DNA from: JBJXHN01 sp046233135
GTDB lineage: Bacteria > Pseudomonadota > Alphaproteobacteria > Rhodospirillales > Rhodospirillaceae
Length of the DNA stretch: 64,000 bases
Assembly (NCBI GenBank): GCA_046233135.1
Contig: JBJXHN010000009.1
Coordinates: 108,585 to 172,584 of the forward strand
Direction: 5' to 3'
Part shown: piece after piece, positions 45,582 to 54,832 of the stretch
Position numbering within the stretch: position 1 is the stretch's first letter
Layout: each line of letters starts with the position of its first letter
The notes under the pieces: generated by a model
What the model saw: only the letters and a program-made list of their open reading frames with translations
The model's database searches: none
What the model was told of the DNA's origin: nothing
Translations under genes and position numbers: made by a program

Positions 45582-46724
45582 ATGTCCGTCTCGAAAGTCC
45601 TGCCCACCTTGGTGGTCGCTGCCGCCATTGGCCTCGTCACCGCCGGCCCTGCCGCTGCCGAAGACGCGGTGAAACTGCCTGACACCATGGTCTGGACCTC
45701 GTACGACGTGGGGTCGGCCGGGTACGCCGAAGCCTCGGCCATCGCCGACGCCTTCGGCAAGAAATTTGGCACCCGCGTGCGGATCCAGCCCTCGGGAACC
45801 GCCGTCGGGCGCCTCGAACCGGTCCTGAACGGCCGGGCGGACATTGGCTTCCTGGCAACGGAGACCTTCTTCGCTTCCGAGGGAACCGAGGACTTCTCGG
45901 CGCGCCGATGGGGTCCCCAGGACCTGCGCACATTGGGCGGTCGTCCATCCTCTTCGGGCATTTTCACGGCGGCCGATGCCGGCATCGAAACGCTCTCCGA
46001 CCTCAAGGGGAAGCGTTTCGCCTACGGCGCCGGAAACCCTTCCATGAACGTGAAGTGTGACGCCTTCCTGGCCTTCGCCGGACTGTCCCGCGACGACGTG
46101 GAAGCCATCATGTTTCCGACCTACAACGCCGCCATGAGTTCCCTGGCCGAGGGCAAGGCCGATGCCACTTGCTCTTCGACCACCCCCAGTCAGATTTATG
46201 AACTCTCTGAATCTCCTCGCGGTCTCCACTGGCTGTCGGTGGATCCGGAGGACGAAAAGGGCTGGAAGCGCCTGCGTGGGGTCGCACCCTTCTTCGCTCC
46301 CTACAAGGAGACCATCGGCGCCGGTCTGAGCAAGGAGAACCCCGTCGATATCCTGTCCTGGCGCTATCCGGTCCTGGTGGTCCGCGCCGATGCCGACGAA
46401 GAGTTCGTCTACAACTACATCAAGGCCTTCGATCAAAGCTTCCCGCTCTACAAGGACGGGACTTCGGTAATGGGACGCTGGGCGCTGGAAATGGCTGGTA
46501 CCCCGCCCATCGACGTGCCCTTCCACCCCGGCGCCATCCGCTATCTGAAAGAGCGTGGTGTCTGGACGGACGAGATGACCACCTGGAACGACGACCGGCT
46601 AAAGCGGCTCGACGCCTTGAAGGCCGCCTGGACGGACGCCGTGGCCGAAGGGGACGGCAAGTCCGACGAGGAATTCACGGCGATCTGGGAGAAGCACCGC
46701 AAGGCGGCGCTGGCCGGCCTGTAA
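45582..46724 (+). CDS. TAXI-family TRAP transporter solute-binding protein
   Basis: A 380-residue periplasmic protein. The signal peptide ends at about GPAAA-ED. The TAXI pattern is clear: MVWTSYDVGSAGYAEASAIA, RVRIQPSGTAVGRLEPVLNG, RADIGFLATETFFASEG, DLKGKRFAYGAGNPSMNVK. It binds an acidic solute for the fused permease encoded next. The family takes varied carboxylates; the ligand here is unknown, but co-transcription with CoA-transferase and dehydrogenases implies an organic acid. AAGGAGG precedes the ATG. It lies between two hairpins, the usual arrangement for raising binding-protein levels above those of the permease. Confidence 0.92.
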   Translation: MSVSKVLPTLVVAAAIGLVTAGPAAAEDAVKLPDTMVWTSYDVGSAGYAEASAIADAFGKKFGTRVRIQPSGTAVGRLEPVLNGRADIGFLATETFFASEGTEDFSARRWGPQDLRTLGGRPSSSGIFTAADAGIETLSDLKGKRFAYGAGNPSMNVKCDAFLAFAGLSRDDVEAIMFPTYNAAMSSLAEGKADATCSSTTPSQIYELSESPRGLHWLSVDPEDEKGWKRLRGVAPFFAPYKETIGAGLSKENPVDILSWRYPVLVVRADADEEFVYNYIKAFDQSFPLYKDGTSVMGRWALEMAGTPPIDVPFHPGAIRYLKERGVWTDEMTTWNDDRLKRLDALKAAWTDAVAEGDGKSDEEFTAIWEKHRKAALAGL

Positions 46725-46739
46725 GGCCCCGGCTTCCGT

Positions 46740-46770
46740 CCGGGCGACCGTCCTCCGGACGGCCGCCCGG
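46740..46770. terminator. Intercistronic hairpin between binding protein and permease
   Basis: CCGGGCGACCGTCC (46740-46753) pairs with GGACGGCCGCCCGG (46757-46770) at 13 of 14 positions around loop TCC. Position after the binding-protein stop suggests an mRNA-stabilising or attenuating hairpin. Confidence 0.5.
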
Positions 46771-46802
46771 CCTCCCCTCGATACCACAGGGAAGACAAGA
46801 CC

Positions 46803-48854
46803 GTGCACTCCACCCCCGAACACATGGCCGTTCCCTCCGAACCCGGCGCCGACAGCGCACGGGGCCACCTTGACCAGGAAGACTATGGCGATGGACGGCT
46901 GAAGGGTCCGTCACTCTGGGCTGCGATCCTATTGGGCGTTGCCGGCGTTCTGCTGACGGTCAACCAGACCTTCAGCCTGCGGCTTCTCGGCTTCCTGCCC
47001 CTCGGCAACTCCTTCCTTTACTACCTCATCGGCCTCTTCCTTGCCGCGACCTTCCTGATGTATCCAGCCCGCCCGCGCGACAAGGACCGGGTCCCGGCTT
47101 TCGACTGGGGACTGGCCCTGATCGCCCTGGGTTCCGCCCTTTACCTGGGTCTCCACGGCCTCCGGATCATTCAGGAAGGATGGGACTTCAGCGCCCCGGT
47201 CGCCGCCACCGCGTCCTCCACCTGTCTTCTGCTGCTCATCCTGGAAGGGACCCGGCGGTGTGGCGGCACCCCGTTGCTTGTCGTCAGCCTCCTCTTTGGA
47301 GCCTATCCGCTTTTCGCCGACCACATGCCGGGCTTCCTTTGGGGCACCCAGTACGATCTGGGCGAAACCATCCGGGCCCACGTCATGGGCGTGGAAAGCG
47401 TCATCGGTATTCCGATGCAGGCGGTTGCCAATCTGGTCATCGGGTTCGTGATCTTCGGAACGGCCCTGACCGTCCTTGGCGGAGGCGACTTCTTCATGGA
47501 TTTCGCCATCGCCCTGATGGGGCGCAGCCGGGGCGGTCCGGCCAAGGTCGCCGTTCTTTCAAGCAGCATTCTGGGCAGCCTGTCGGGTAGCGTGATCTCC
47601 AATATCCTGACCACCGGCCCGATCACCATCCCCACCATGAAGCGGGCGGGCTATCCGGCCCACTACGCCGCAGCAATCGAATCCTGCGCCTCCACCGGCG
47701 CCACACTGATGCCCCCGGTTATGGGCGCGGTCGCCTTTATCATGGCCTCCTTCCTGAACGTGCCCTACTCGGCGATCATGGTGGCCGCCGTGCTGCCGGC
47801 CCTCTTGTTCTACCTGACGCTGATCCTGCAAGTGGACGCCTTCGCCGCCCACCACGGCCTGGTGGGTATGCCCGCCGATCAGGTGCCGAATCTCAAGGAA
47901 ACCCTGAAGAAGGGCTGGCCCTACCTCTTCAGCCTGGCGATGCTGATTTACATGCTGCTGTTCATGCGGCTGGACTCTTACGCCCCCTACTATGCCACCC
48001 TGGTGCTGCTGGCGATCTCGCTGTTCCGACCGGGCCACCGGCTCGACCGCGGAAGACTGAAGGCCGGCATCCTGGGCATCACCAAGGCGGTCGCCAGCCT
48101 GGTGGCCATCCTGGCCGGTGTCGGCCTCGTGGTCGGCGGGCTGTCCTACACCGGCGTGGCGGGGGCCTTCTCCAGGGAACTGTTGCTCTACGCTGATGGC
48201 AGCGTACCCCTGATGCTCCTGGCAGGGGCGGTCACCAGCTTCGTCCTCGGCATGGGGATGACGGTCAGTGCCTGCTACATCTTCCTGTCCATTCTCCTCG
48301 CTCCGGCGCTTATCCAGGCGGGTCTGGACCCTCTGGCCAGCCACCTGTTCATCCTCTACTGGGGAATGATGTCCTATCTGACCCCGCCGGTCGCCCTCGC
48401 GGCGATCACTGCGGCCGGTCTGGCCGGGGCCAATCCCACGCGCACCGGGCTTTACGCCATGCGTCTGGGCAGCGTGCTGTTCGTGCTGCCGTTCCTGTTC
48501 GTACTCAACCCGTCGCTGATCCTGCAAGGCGACCTGCCCCACATTCTGCGAGCCTCGGCAACCGCCCTGATCGCCGTCTGGCTGATCGCGGCAGCCCTCG
48601 AAGGCTACCTCTACCGAGTGGGCGGCCTGGGCTGGCCCATGCGGTTGGTGGTCCTGGTCGCCGGTGCTTGCCTGGTCTATCCGGAGCCGGCCAGCGACAT
48701 GGCGGGGCTGGTCCTTCTGGCCGGGATTTACGGCATTGATCAAGTGTCGGGCGGCAGGCTGGGGCGCAAAGTCCACGCCGCCCAGGCGCCGACCACCACC
48801 CCGCCTTCGACACCCCCTTCGTCCTCCCCTTCCCAAGACCTGGTGACACGATGA
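46803..48854 (+). CDS. TRAP transporter fused permease (DctQM type)
   Basis: A 683-residue polytopic protein with small and large TRAP subunits in one chain. Early helices include FLPLGNSFLYYLIGLFLAA; the DctM portion has MGRSRGGPAKVAVLSSSILG, SLSGSVISNILTTGPITIPT, IESCASTGATLMPPVMGA and ILYWGMMSYLTPPVALAA, the standard family motifs. It starts at GTG 46803 with GGAAG upstream. It imports the solute presented by the TAXI protein using an ion gradient. Its stop overlaps the CoA-transferase A start (ATGA), tying uptake to CoA activation. Confidence 0.93.
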   Translation: MHSTPEHMAVPSEPGADSARGHLDQEDYGDGRLKGPSLWAAILLGVAGVLLTVNQTFSLRLLGFLPLGNSFLYYLIGLFLAATFLMYPARPRDKDRVPAFDWGLALIALGSALYLGLHGLRIIQEGWDFSAPVAATASSTCLLLLILEGTRRCGGTPLLVVSLLFGAYPLFADHMPGFLWGTQYDLGETIRAHVMGVESVIGIPMQAVANLVIGFVIFGTALTVLGGGDFFMDFAIALMGRSRGGPAKVAVLSSSILGSLSGSVISNILTTGPITIPTMKRAGYPAHYAAAIESCASTGATLMPPVMGAVAFIMASFLNVPYSAIMVAAVLPALLFYLTLILQVDAFAAHHGLVGMPADQVPNLKETLKKGWPYLFSLAMLIYMLLFMRLDSYAPYYATLVLLAISLFRPGHRLDRGRLKAGILGITKAVASLVAILAGVGLVVGGLSYTGVAGAFSRELLLYADGSVPLMLLAGAVTSFVLGMGMTVSACYIFLSILLAPALIQAGLDPLASHLFILYWGMMSYLTPPVALAAITAAGLAGANPTRTGLYAMRLGSVLFVLPFLFVLNPSLILQGDLPHILRASATALIAVWLIAAALEGYLYRVGGLGWPMRLVVLVAGACLVYPEPASDMAGLVLLAGIYGIDQVSGGRLGRKVHAAQAPTTTPPSTPPSSSPSQDLVTR

Positions 48855-49534
48855 TCGACAAAATCGTCTCCTCCATGGCCGAGGCCGTCGCCGACATTCC
48901 AGACGGCGCCTCGGTCATGGTCGGCGGGTTCGGCCCCTCGGGCGTTCCCGTCCAACTCCTGGAAGCGCTGCGCCGCCACGGCCCCCGTGGTCTCACGGTG
49001 ATCTCCAACAACGCCGGCGTCGGCGATGACGGCATCGGGTCCCTGCTGGGCGCCGGTCTGGTGCGCAAGATCATCTGCACCTACCCCCGCTCCTCGGGCT
49101 CCGTCTGGTTCGAACGCCTTTATGAGCGCGGAGAGATCGAACTGGAACTGATGCCCCAGGGCACCTTCGCCGAACGCATGCGCGCCGCCGGAGCCGGACT
49201 GGGGGGCTTCTTCACGCCCACCGGCTATGGCACACGGCTGGCGGAAGACAAGGAGACCCGGGTCATCGACGGCAAGGGGTACGTATTCGAACCCCCTCTG
49301 CCCGCCGATTACGCCTTGGTCAAAGCGCTACGCGGCGATCGCTGGGGCAACCTGACCTATCGCTCGGCCGGCCGCAACTTCAACACGACCATGGCCACCG
49401 CAGCCACGATGACCATCGCCGAAGTGGAATCCCTCGCCGAGCTGGGGGACCTCGACCCCAGCCTCATCGCCACCCCGGGGATCTTCGTGAACCGGATCGT
49501 CAAGCAGGAGCGCGCCGCAGATGAAGCAGCTTGA
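48851..49534 (+). CDS. CoA-transferase subunit A
   Basis: A 227-residue alpha subunit of a family I CoA-transferase (3-oxoacid type, as in PcaI/ScoA/AtoD). Hallmark VMVGGFGPSGVPVQLLEALR near residue 22, then SNNAGVGDDGIGSLL and FFTPTGYGTRLAEDKETRVI. It overlaps the permease upstream by ATGA and the B subunit downstream by 14 bases. With B it should move CoA from succinyl- or acetyl-CoA onto the imported acid. Confidence 0.92.
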   Translation: MIDKIVSSMAEAVADIPDGASVMVGGFGPSGVPVQLLEALRRHGPRGLTVISNNAGVGDDGIGSLLGAGLVRKIICTYPRSSGSVWFERLYERGEIELELMPQGTFAERMRAAGAGLGGFFTPTGYGTRLAEDKETRVIDGKGYVFEPPLPADYALVKALRGDRWGNLTYRSAGRNFNTTMATAATMTIAEVESLAELGDLDPSLIATPGIFVNRIVKQERAADEAA

Positions 49535-50177
49535 TTCCCAATCGATGGCAGCGCGGGTCGCCCGCGATATCCCCGACGGCGCCTACGTCAACCTGGGGAT
49601 CGGCCTGCCGGTCAGCGTCGCCATGCACGTGCCCGCAGGACGGGAAGTGATCTACCACTCGGAAAACGGGATCATCGGCATGGGTCCCGCGCCCCGCGCC
49701 GGCGAGGAAGACCCCGACCTGATCAACGCCGGCAAGCAGTATGTGACCCTGGTTACCGGGGGCGCTTATTCCGACACGGTGGATTCCTTCGCCATGATGC
49801 GCGGCGGCCATCTGGACATCGCCGTTCTGGGCGCCTTCCAGGTCTCGGAAAAAGGCGACCTGGCGAACTGGGCAACCAATGACGAGGTCTATCCGCCTGC
49901 CGTTGGGGGGGCCATGGATCTGGCCGTCGGTGCCAAGGCGGTCTATGCCCTGATGCGCCACGCCACCAAGGACGGTCAGCCGAAGATCCTGGAGCACTGC
50001 GACTTCCCCCTCACCGGGGCGGGCGTGGTCAAACGGATCTACACGGATCTCGCCGTCCTGGAGGTGGTCGAGAGCGGCCTCGCCGTGGTGGAGCTTCACC
50101 CCGGCAACACCTTCGAGGAGGTCCAGGCGCTGACCGGTGCCCGCCTCCTGATACCCGATCCCGTGGCCTGCCCGTGA
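49521..50177 (+). CDS. CoA-transferase subunit B
   Basis: A 218-residue beta subunit with the catalytic glutamate in HSENGIIGMG (Glu48). Other family positions are VNLGIGLPVSVAMHVPAG, RGGHLDIAVLGAFQVSEKGD and DLAVGAKAVYALMRHATKDG. It pairs with the overlapping A subunit. The start ATG has AGGAG upstream inside the A gene. PcaJ, ScoB and AtoA are all possible by family; gene symbols are withheld because the substrate is not shown. Confidence 0.92.
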   Translation: MKQLDSQSMAARVARDIPDGAYVNLGIGLPVSVAMHVPAGREVIYHSENGIIGMGPAPRAGEEDPDLINAGKQYVTLVTGGAYSDTVDSFAMMRGGHLDIAVLGAFQVSEKGDLANWATNDEVYPPAVGGAMDLAVGAKAVYALMRHATKDGQPKILEHCDFPLTGAGVVKRIYTDLAVLEVVESGLAVVELHPGNTFEEVQALTGARLLIPDPVACP

Positions 50178-50185
50178 TGTCCCGG

Positions 50186-50220
50186 CCGTCCCCCCCATCC
50201 CCGGGTGGGGGGGGGGACGG
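50186..50220. terminator. G/C-rich hairpin between CoA-transferase B and the lyase
   Basis: CCGTCCCCCCC pairs with a G-run ending in GGACGG across about 35 bases, with CCCGGG near the middle. Strong stem, no T-run; probably an attenuating or stabilising element. G-rich tracts could also form a quadruplex. Confidence 0.4.
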
Positions 50221-50266
50221 CGGGCACATACGCGCTTTTCCCTATTTCCAGTCAAACGAGATCCCG

Positions 50267-51640
50267 ATGACCAATTTTCCTTCCCCCGTGACGGCGCTTG
50301 ATTCCCCGTTATTCGGCCGAAGCTTCGCCGATGACGAGATGAGGGCGATATTTTCATCCGAAAGCTTCATTCAGCGCTGCGTGGAGACCGAAGTGGCCTT
50401 GGCCCGAGCCCAGCAAAAGCTGGGGATCATTCCCGCCGGGGCAGCCGAGGGGATCGCGGCGGCGGCGCGCCGGAGCACCCTGGACATGGGACGCCTCAAG
50501 GCCGAAACCGAAGTCGTCGGCTACCCCATCCTGCCCATCGTCGAGCAGCTCGCCGCCCTGGCCGGAGAGTCCGGCCGCTACCTGCATTGGGGGGCGACCA
50601 CCCAGGACATCATGGACACCGCCACCGTGCTGCAGCTGCGCGAAGGGCTGGCCCTCGTCGCCCGAAGGGTGGACTCTGTTCGGGGAGCCCTTTCGCGGCT
50701 GGCCCGGGAGCACCGGGACACCCCCATGGCGGGGCGCACCCACCTCCAGCACGCCCTGCCGGTGACCTTCGGCTACAAGGCGGCGGTCTGGCTGTCCTCC
50801 TTCGACCGCCATGCCGAGCGGCTGGACCAGCTTGCCCCCCGCCTCCTGGTCGTCCAGTTCTCCGGCGCCTCGGGAACCCTCGCCTCTCTCGGCATCCGGG
50901 GCCTGGAGGTTCAAGCCGCCCTGGCCGCCGAACTGGGGCTTCGCGTTCCGGCGATCACCTGGCACAGTGCCCGCGACGCCGTATCCGAGGCAGTGCAGCT
51001 CATGGCCCTGATTGCCGGCAGTCTGGCCAAGCTGGCCTTCGACATCGCCATCATGATGACCACCGAACTGGGTGAGGTTTCGGAGCCCTTCTCCCGCCAT
51101 AGGGGTGCGTCCAGTACCATGCCCCAGAAGCAGAACCCGATCTCTTGCGAGTTGATCCTTGCAGGAGCCAAGGTGGCACGTAACCATGCCCTGTCGATGC
51201 TGGACGCCATGGCCCATGATTTCGAGCGGGCCACCGGCCCTTGGCATCTGGAATGGTCGGCAGTGCCCGAGGGCTTCGCGATCACGTCGGGCTGTCTTGC
51301 CCAGGCCGAATTCATGCTGGGAGGGTTGCGCGTCAATCCGGACAACATGATGCGCAATCTCAACCACTCCCGTGGTCTGATCGTGGCAGAGGCGGTGATG
51401 ATGGCCCTTGCCCCCCACACCGGCCGCCAGGAAGCACACGACATTGTCTACGCCGGGTGCCGCCGTGCGGTCGAAGACAACACGTCCCTTTTCGAGGTTC
51501 TTCGCACCATGCCGGAGGTGGCGGAACCTTTGGGAGTGGAAGCGCTCCGGCATCTGACCGATCCGACGAACTACCTCGGCGCCGCCCCGGAAATGGTGGA
51601 TCGCATGCTGGGAGAGGTGCGGGCGGCCGTGGCCGAATAG
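50267..51640 (+). CDS. Fumarase/aspartase-superfamily lyase, CMLE (PcaB)-like
   Basis: A 457-residue member of the class II lyase superfamily. Active-site elements are the early TTQDIMDTA, GRTHLQHALPVTFG, and the signature SSTMPQKQNP in the mobile loop. Length and N-terminal wording (SPLFGRSFADDEMRAIFS) resemble 3-carboxy-cis,cis-muconate cycloisomerase and adenylosuccinate-lyase-like proteins. No protocatechuate dioxygenase genes lie nearby, so a standard beta-ketoadipate role is not established; an alternative is a C-N or C-C lyase on a dicarboxylate. I chose ATG at 50267; the frame extending to 50174 covers the hairpin. Confidence 0.85.
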   Translation: MTNFPSPVTALDSPLFGRSFADDEMRAIFSSESFIQRCVETEVALARAQQKLGIIPAGAAEGIAAAARRSTLDMGRLKAETEVVGYPILPIVEQLAALAGESGRYLHWGATTQDIMDTATVLQLREGLALVARRVDSVRGALSRLAREHRDTPMAGRTHLQHALPVTFGYKAAVWLSSFDRHAERLDQLAPRLLVVQFSGASGTLASLGIRGLEVQAALAAELGLRVPAITWHSARDAVSEAVQLMALIAGSLAKLAFDIAIMMTTELGEVSEPFSRHRGASSTMPQKQNPISCELILAGAKVARNHALSMLDAMAHDFERATGPWHLEWSAVPEGFAITSGCLAQAEFMLGGLRVNPDNMMRNLNHSRGLIVAEAVMMALAPHTGRQEAHDIVYAGCRRAVEDNTSLFEVLRTMPEVAEPLGVEALRHLTDPTNYLGAAPEMVDRMLGEVRAAVAE

Positions 51641-51797
51641 CGGCCCGTTCCCTTTCTCACTGGCCGGAGGACCACAGCCGCCGTCTCCTCCCCCGGCGGC
51701 CCTTCCCGGCCGACGCCATGCGGAGATCGTGACAGAACCTCGAGACCCTATATCTCCCGGATCGGTCACGGCCGCGTCGCCCCGATCCCGGAAGCGT

Positions 51798-52434
51798 CAA
51801 TGATAACAGTGAATCACGGTCTAATAAGGGGATCGTGAGAATTTACAGGGTGTTTTTCGGCTGTGCGATCGGGGATCATGGGAAAAGGCAGGTTCTGGCG
51901 GCCTTTGATGGGGGCGACATCACTTCGGATGCAGGCGGGGTGCTTTTGCGGGAAGCGGCGGAACGGCTGGATCTGGTCTCGCGCATGGCGGCCTGTTTCG
52001 AGGATCTGCGCAAACAGGAACATGTCCTCCACAAGCTGCCCAACCTGCTGGCCCAGAGGGGGGTCGGGATCGCCTTTGGGATACGAGTACGTTACTGATC
52101 ACGACAGCCTGCACCACGATCCCCTGCTGAAACTGATTGGCGAACCGGAGCCGAAGAGAAACGAGCCGCCCAAATCCCTGGCCGGGAGTTCCACCCTGGG
52201 GCGGGTGGAACGGAGCTTACAGAAGAACGAGTTCAGACTTTCTACCAGAGATCGCAATATCAAGGTTTTTATTGACCTTTCAGGGATACGATATTTGAAC
52301 TGCCCGCGTCCGAGGTGATGGCGCCCTCATCGAAGGCCGCGAGACCTTGCCTATTCCCGTGATCACCGAGCCGCATTCCCGAAATACACCCTGTAATTTT
52401 CCACCCCATTCTAACGTAACTGACCATTATCATT
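51798..52434 (+). mobile_element. Internally deleted IS1380-family element with both ends
   Basis: Left end from CAATGATAACAGTGAAT (51798-51814) through ATTTACAGGGTGTTTTTCGG (51841-51860); right end near 52378-52434 carries the reverse of it (CCGAAATACACCCTGTAATT at 52379 on, then CATTATCATT). Inside, a transposase N-terminus KRQVLAAFDGGDITSDAGGV is followed by RKQEHVLHKLPNLLAQR, then a frame change into GYEYVTDHDSLHHDPLLKL. Most of the ~1.6 kb body is missing, and compared with the copy at the window end one base is lost near the start codon. So it is a dead, MITE-like derivative that could still be moved by an intact IS1380 transposase. Confidence 0.8.
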
Positions 52435-52644
52435 CATTATTTAGGAAATTCTGCGCGAGGGCGGTGACTTTTCCGAGATGAAGCGCAGCAAGGGAATTCC
52501 GCAGGCTGGGGGAGTGAGGGAGCGACGATCCCTTTCCATGCATATTCCCATTTTGCGACGCATTTTACCGTACTTGCTGCATTTTGAGGCTAGGTCCCAC
52601 TCGCATGACGCTTGAGTCTGACACTTAGTCTACATCCCTTGGTA
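52435..52644. other. Spacer before chemosensory operon
   Basis: No gene recognised. A short plus-strand frame (REGGDFSEMKRSKGIPQAGG) could be a leftover of mobile DNA. Confidence 0.35.
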
Positions 52645-52660
52645 TGGCATAGGTCTTGCT
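52645..52660 (+). promoter_or_regulatory. Candidate sigma54 promoter of the chemosensory operon
   Basis: TGGCAT, five bases, TTGCT: GG and GC are exactly ten bases apart, as required for -24/-12 promoters. It lies about 165 bases upstream of the first receptor start codon. No activator site was identified. Confidence 0.45.
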
Positions 52661-52823
52661 AGTGGCGCTACGCAAGCGCGGGACCCGGACGAACCTTCCT
52701 TCTTCCAGAACTTCTCTGGCCGATGGCGGTCAATGGCTTACAGGCGATCAGTCTTTGCCTGTGAGAAACGGTTTCGCGCGCCGATCCTTTCCGACGCCCG
52801 TCATCGACCGGAGTACGATCCAA

Positions 52824-54782
52824 ATGGCCCTGGTGCAAACCTCCTCTTCTCACGCCCTTCCGTCCAAAGCCAATGGCAAGACCAATGGCATGGGGATCCC
52901 CGCCGTCGTGAAGGCGCCGCCGCGGACCACCGCGCCCGCTTCCGCCGACGACAAGCGCCGCCGGGCACGCACGGTGGCCAAGCAACAACAGGCCGCTGAG
53001 CGGATCGCCTCCGCCACCAGCCAGTTGGCTTCGGGCATCCAGGAGGCCGCCGCCGCGGCCGAAGAACTGGGCCGCAACATGGAGCAAATTGCCTCGGGCG
53101 CCGAGCAGGCGGCTGCCGCCTCCGAGCAGAGTCTGGCGGCCATGACCCAGATCAGCGTCCGTGTCGAAAGCCAGTTGTCGAGCGCCCGTGCGTCTCGCGA
53201 GAAAACCCGCGCCCTGTCGCTTTATGTCGGCCAGATCGGCACGGAGATCGGAGCCCTGGTGACCAACGTCACCAAGGCCGCCGAGCGGCAGAACAAATCG
53301 GTGGGCATGCTCGGGGACCTGGAAAACCGCGCCAATGACATCATCGAGGCAGTCAACGCTGTCATTCGCATCGCCGACCAGACCAACTTGTTGGCCCTGA
53401 ACGCCGCCATCGAGGCGGCCCGCGCGGGCAACCACGGCAAGGGGTTCGCGGTGGTCGCCGATACGGTGCGATCCCTGGCCGAGCGCTCCGAGCGCAACGC
53501 CACCAGCATCGAAACCCTGATCAAACAGATCCAGGAGATGTCGGGCCGCATCGGCACCGCCTCCCGCGAGGCCGCCCAGCTGGCCCAGGGCGAGGTGGAG
53601 AAGGGTAAAGACGTGGTCGGCAATCTCGACGCCATCAAGGATGACATGGAGGCCATCCTCAAAGGAACCGAGGAGATCGCCACCGCCGCCGAGCAGATGT
53701 CCGCAGCCAGCGTGCAGGCCACCAAGGGCTCTCAGGAGGTAGCCTCCGCCGCCGAGGAACAGTCCCAGGCTTGCGAGGAGGCCCGCAAGGCCGTCGAACA
53801 GCAGAGCCTGGCGCTCGAGGAGGCCACCAAGGCCGCGGAAAACCTCGATGAACTCTCCGACGACCTCAAGACCAGCGCCGATATCGGCAAGAGCGCCGAA
53901 GACGTCGCCGCATCCGCCGAGGAACTCTCCGCGGCGGTCGAGGAGGTAAACCGCTCCGCCGGGGAGATCATGGATGCCATCGGCCAGATTGCTGCGGGCT
54001 CCCAACAGCAAGCCGCCGCCGTGGAACAGGGCGTTGCCGCCGTCGGGCAGATCGCCCAGGCGACCAGGCTGGGCGAGACGCGCGCCAGGGAGGCCGTGGA
54101 TCTGGCAGGCAAGCTGGCCGAACAGCTCAACGCCAACCGTCAGGCCGTGGGGCAGATGGTCGAGGGCATCAACAGCGCCGCCGAGACCGCCTTGGATGGG
54201 GTCCGCGATATCGAGGAACTCGATGAACTGAGCCGCCGCATCGACAAGATCGTGGATTCCATCGCCAACGTCGCCATCCAGACCAGCATGCTGGCCGTCA
54301 ACGGCGCCGTGGAGGCGGCCCGGGCCGGGGAATACGGCAAGGGCTTCGCCGTGGTCTCCACTGATATCCAAAACCTGGCCAACGACGCCAGCGAGAACGC
54401 CGAACAGATCAAGGATCTGGTCAAGGCCATCCGCGACCAGATCGCCCTGGTGCGCGGCGATTTCACCGAGATCGCCCAGGAATCCAAGGAAGAGGTGGGC
54501 CGCGCCAACACGGCCCAGGACAACCTCAGCCGTATCGAGAAGGACATGGCCGAGGTCCAGGGGGGCGGGCGCGAGGCCCTGGGCGCCGCCCAGGAAATCG
54601 CCTCGGCCGTGAACCAAGCCAAGTCGGGCATGGAGCAGATCGCCTCCGCTGCGGACCAGGCTAACAAGGCTGCCCAGCAGGCCTCCGCTGCCGCGCGTCA
54701 GCAGCGCCAGGGCGCCGAGGAACTGAGCCACGCCATCGAGGAAATCGCCTCGACGGCCGACGAACTCCAGGCTGCTGTCTGA
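52824..54782 (+). CDS. Soluble chemoreceptor with two MCP signalling tips
   Basis: A 652-residue methyl-accepting protein without membrane helix or recognisable ligand domain. It has two receptor tip regions: QTNLLALNAAIEAARAG (about 187-204) with GNHGKGFAVVADTVRSLAE, and QTSMLAVNGAVEAARAG (about 487-504) with EYGKGFAVVSTDIQNLAN. Between them lie long Ala/Glu-rich coiled-coil helices. So one chain seems to carry two complete signalling hairpins. GGAG lies ten bases before ATG 52824; the upstream frame has no homology. It starts the chemosensory operon and would dock CheA/CheW in the cytosol. Confidence 0.9.
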   Translation: MALVQTSSSHALPSKANGKTNGMGIPAVVKAPPRTTAPASADDKRRRARTVAKQQQAAERIASATSQLASGIQEAAAAAEELGRNMEQIASGAEQAAAASEQSLAAMTQISVRVESQLSSARASREKTRALSLYVGQIGTEIGALVTNVTKAAERQNKSVGMLGDLENRANDIIEAVNAVIRIADQTNLLALNAAIEAARAGNHGKGFAVVADTVRSLAERSERNATSIETLIKQIQEMSGRIGTASREAAQLAQGEVEKGKDVVGNLDAIKDDMEAILKGTEEIATAAEQMSAASVQATKGSQEVASAAEEQSQACEEARKAVEQQSLALEEATKAAENLDELSDDLKTSADIGKSAEDVAASAEELSAAVEEVNRSAGEIMDAIGQIAAGSQQQAAAVEQGVAAVGQIAQATRLGETRAREAVDLAGKLAEQLNANRQAVGQMVEGINSAAETALDGVRDIEELDELSRRIDKIVDSIANVAIQTSMLAVNGAVEAARAGEYGKGFAVVSTDIQNLANDASENAEQIKDLVKAIRDQIALVRGDFTEIAQESKEEVGRANTAQDNLSRIEKDMAEVQGGGREALGAAQEIASAVNQAKSGMEQIASAADQANKAAQQASAAARQQRQGAEELSHAIEEIASTADELQAAV

Positions 54783-54793
54783 TAACCCATCCC

Positions 54794-54815
54794 GGGGGTG
54801 GCGTCCGCCACCCCC
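54794..54815. terminator. Hairpin after the soluble receptor gene
   Basis: GGGGGTGGC (54794-54802) and GCCACCCCC (54807-54815) with a four-base loop, directly after the stop. Likely sets transcript levels of the receptor over downstream genes. Confidence 0.45.
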
Positions 54816-54832
54816 CTTAGAGGAGATGGCCC

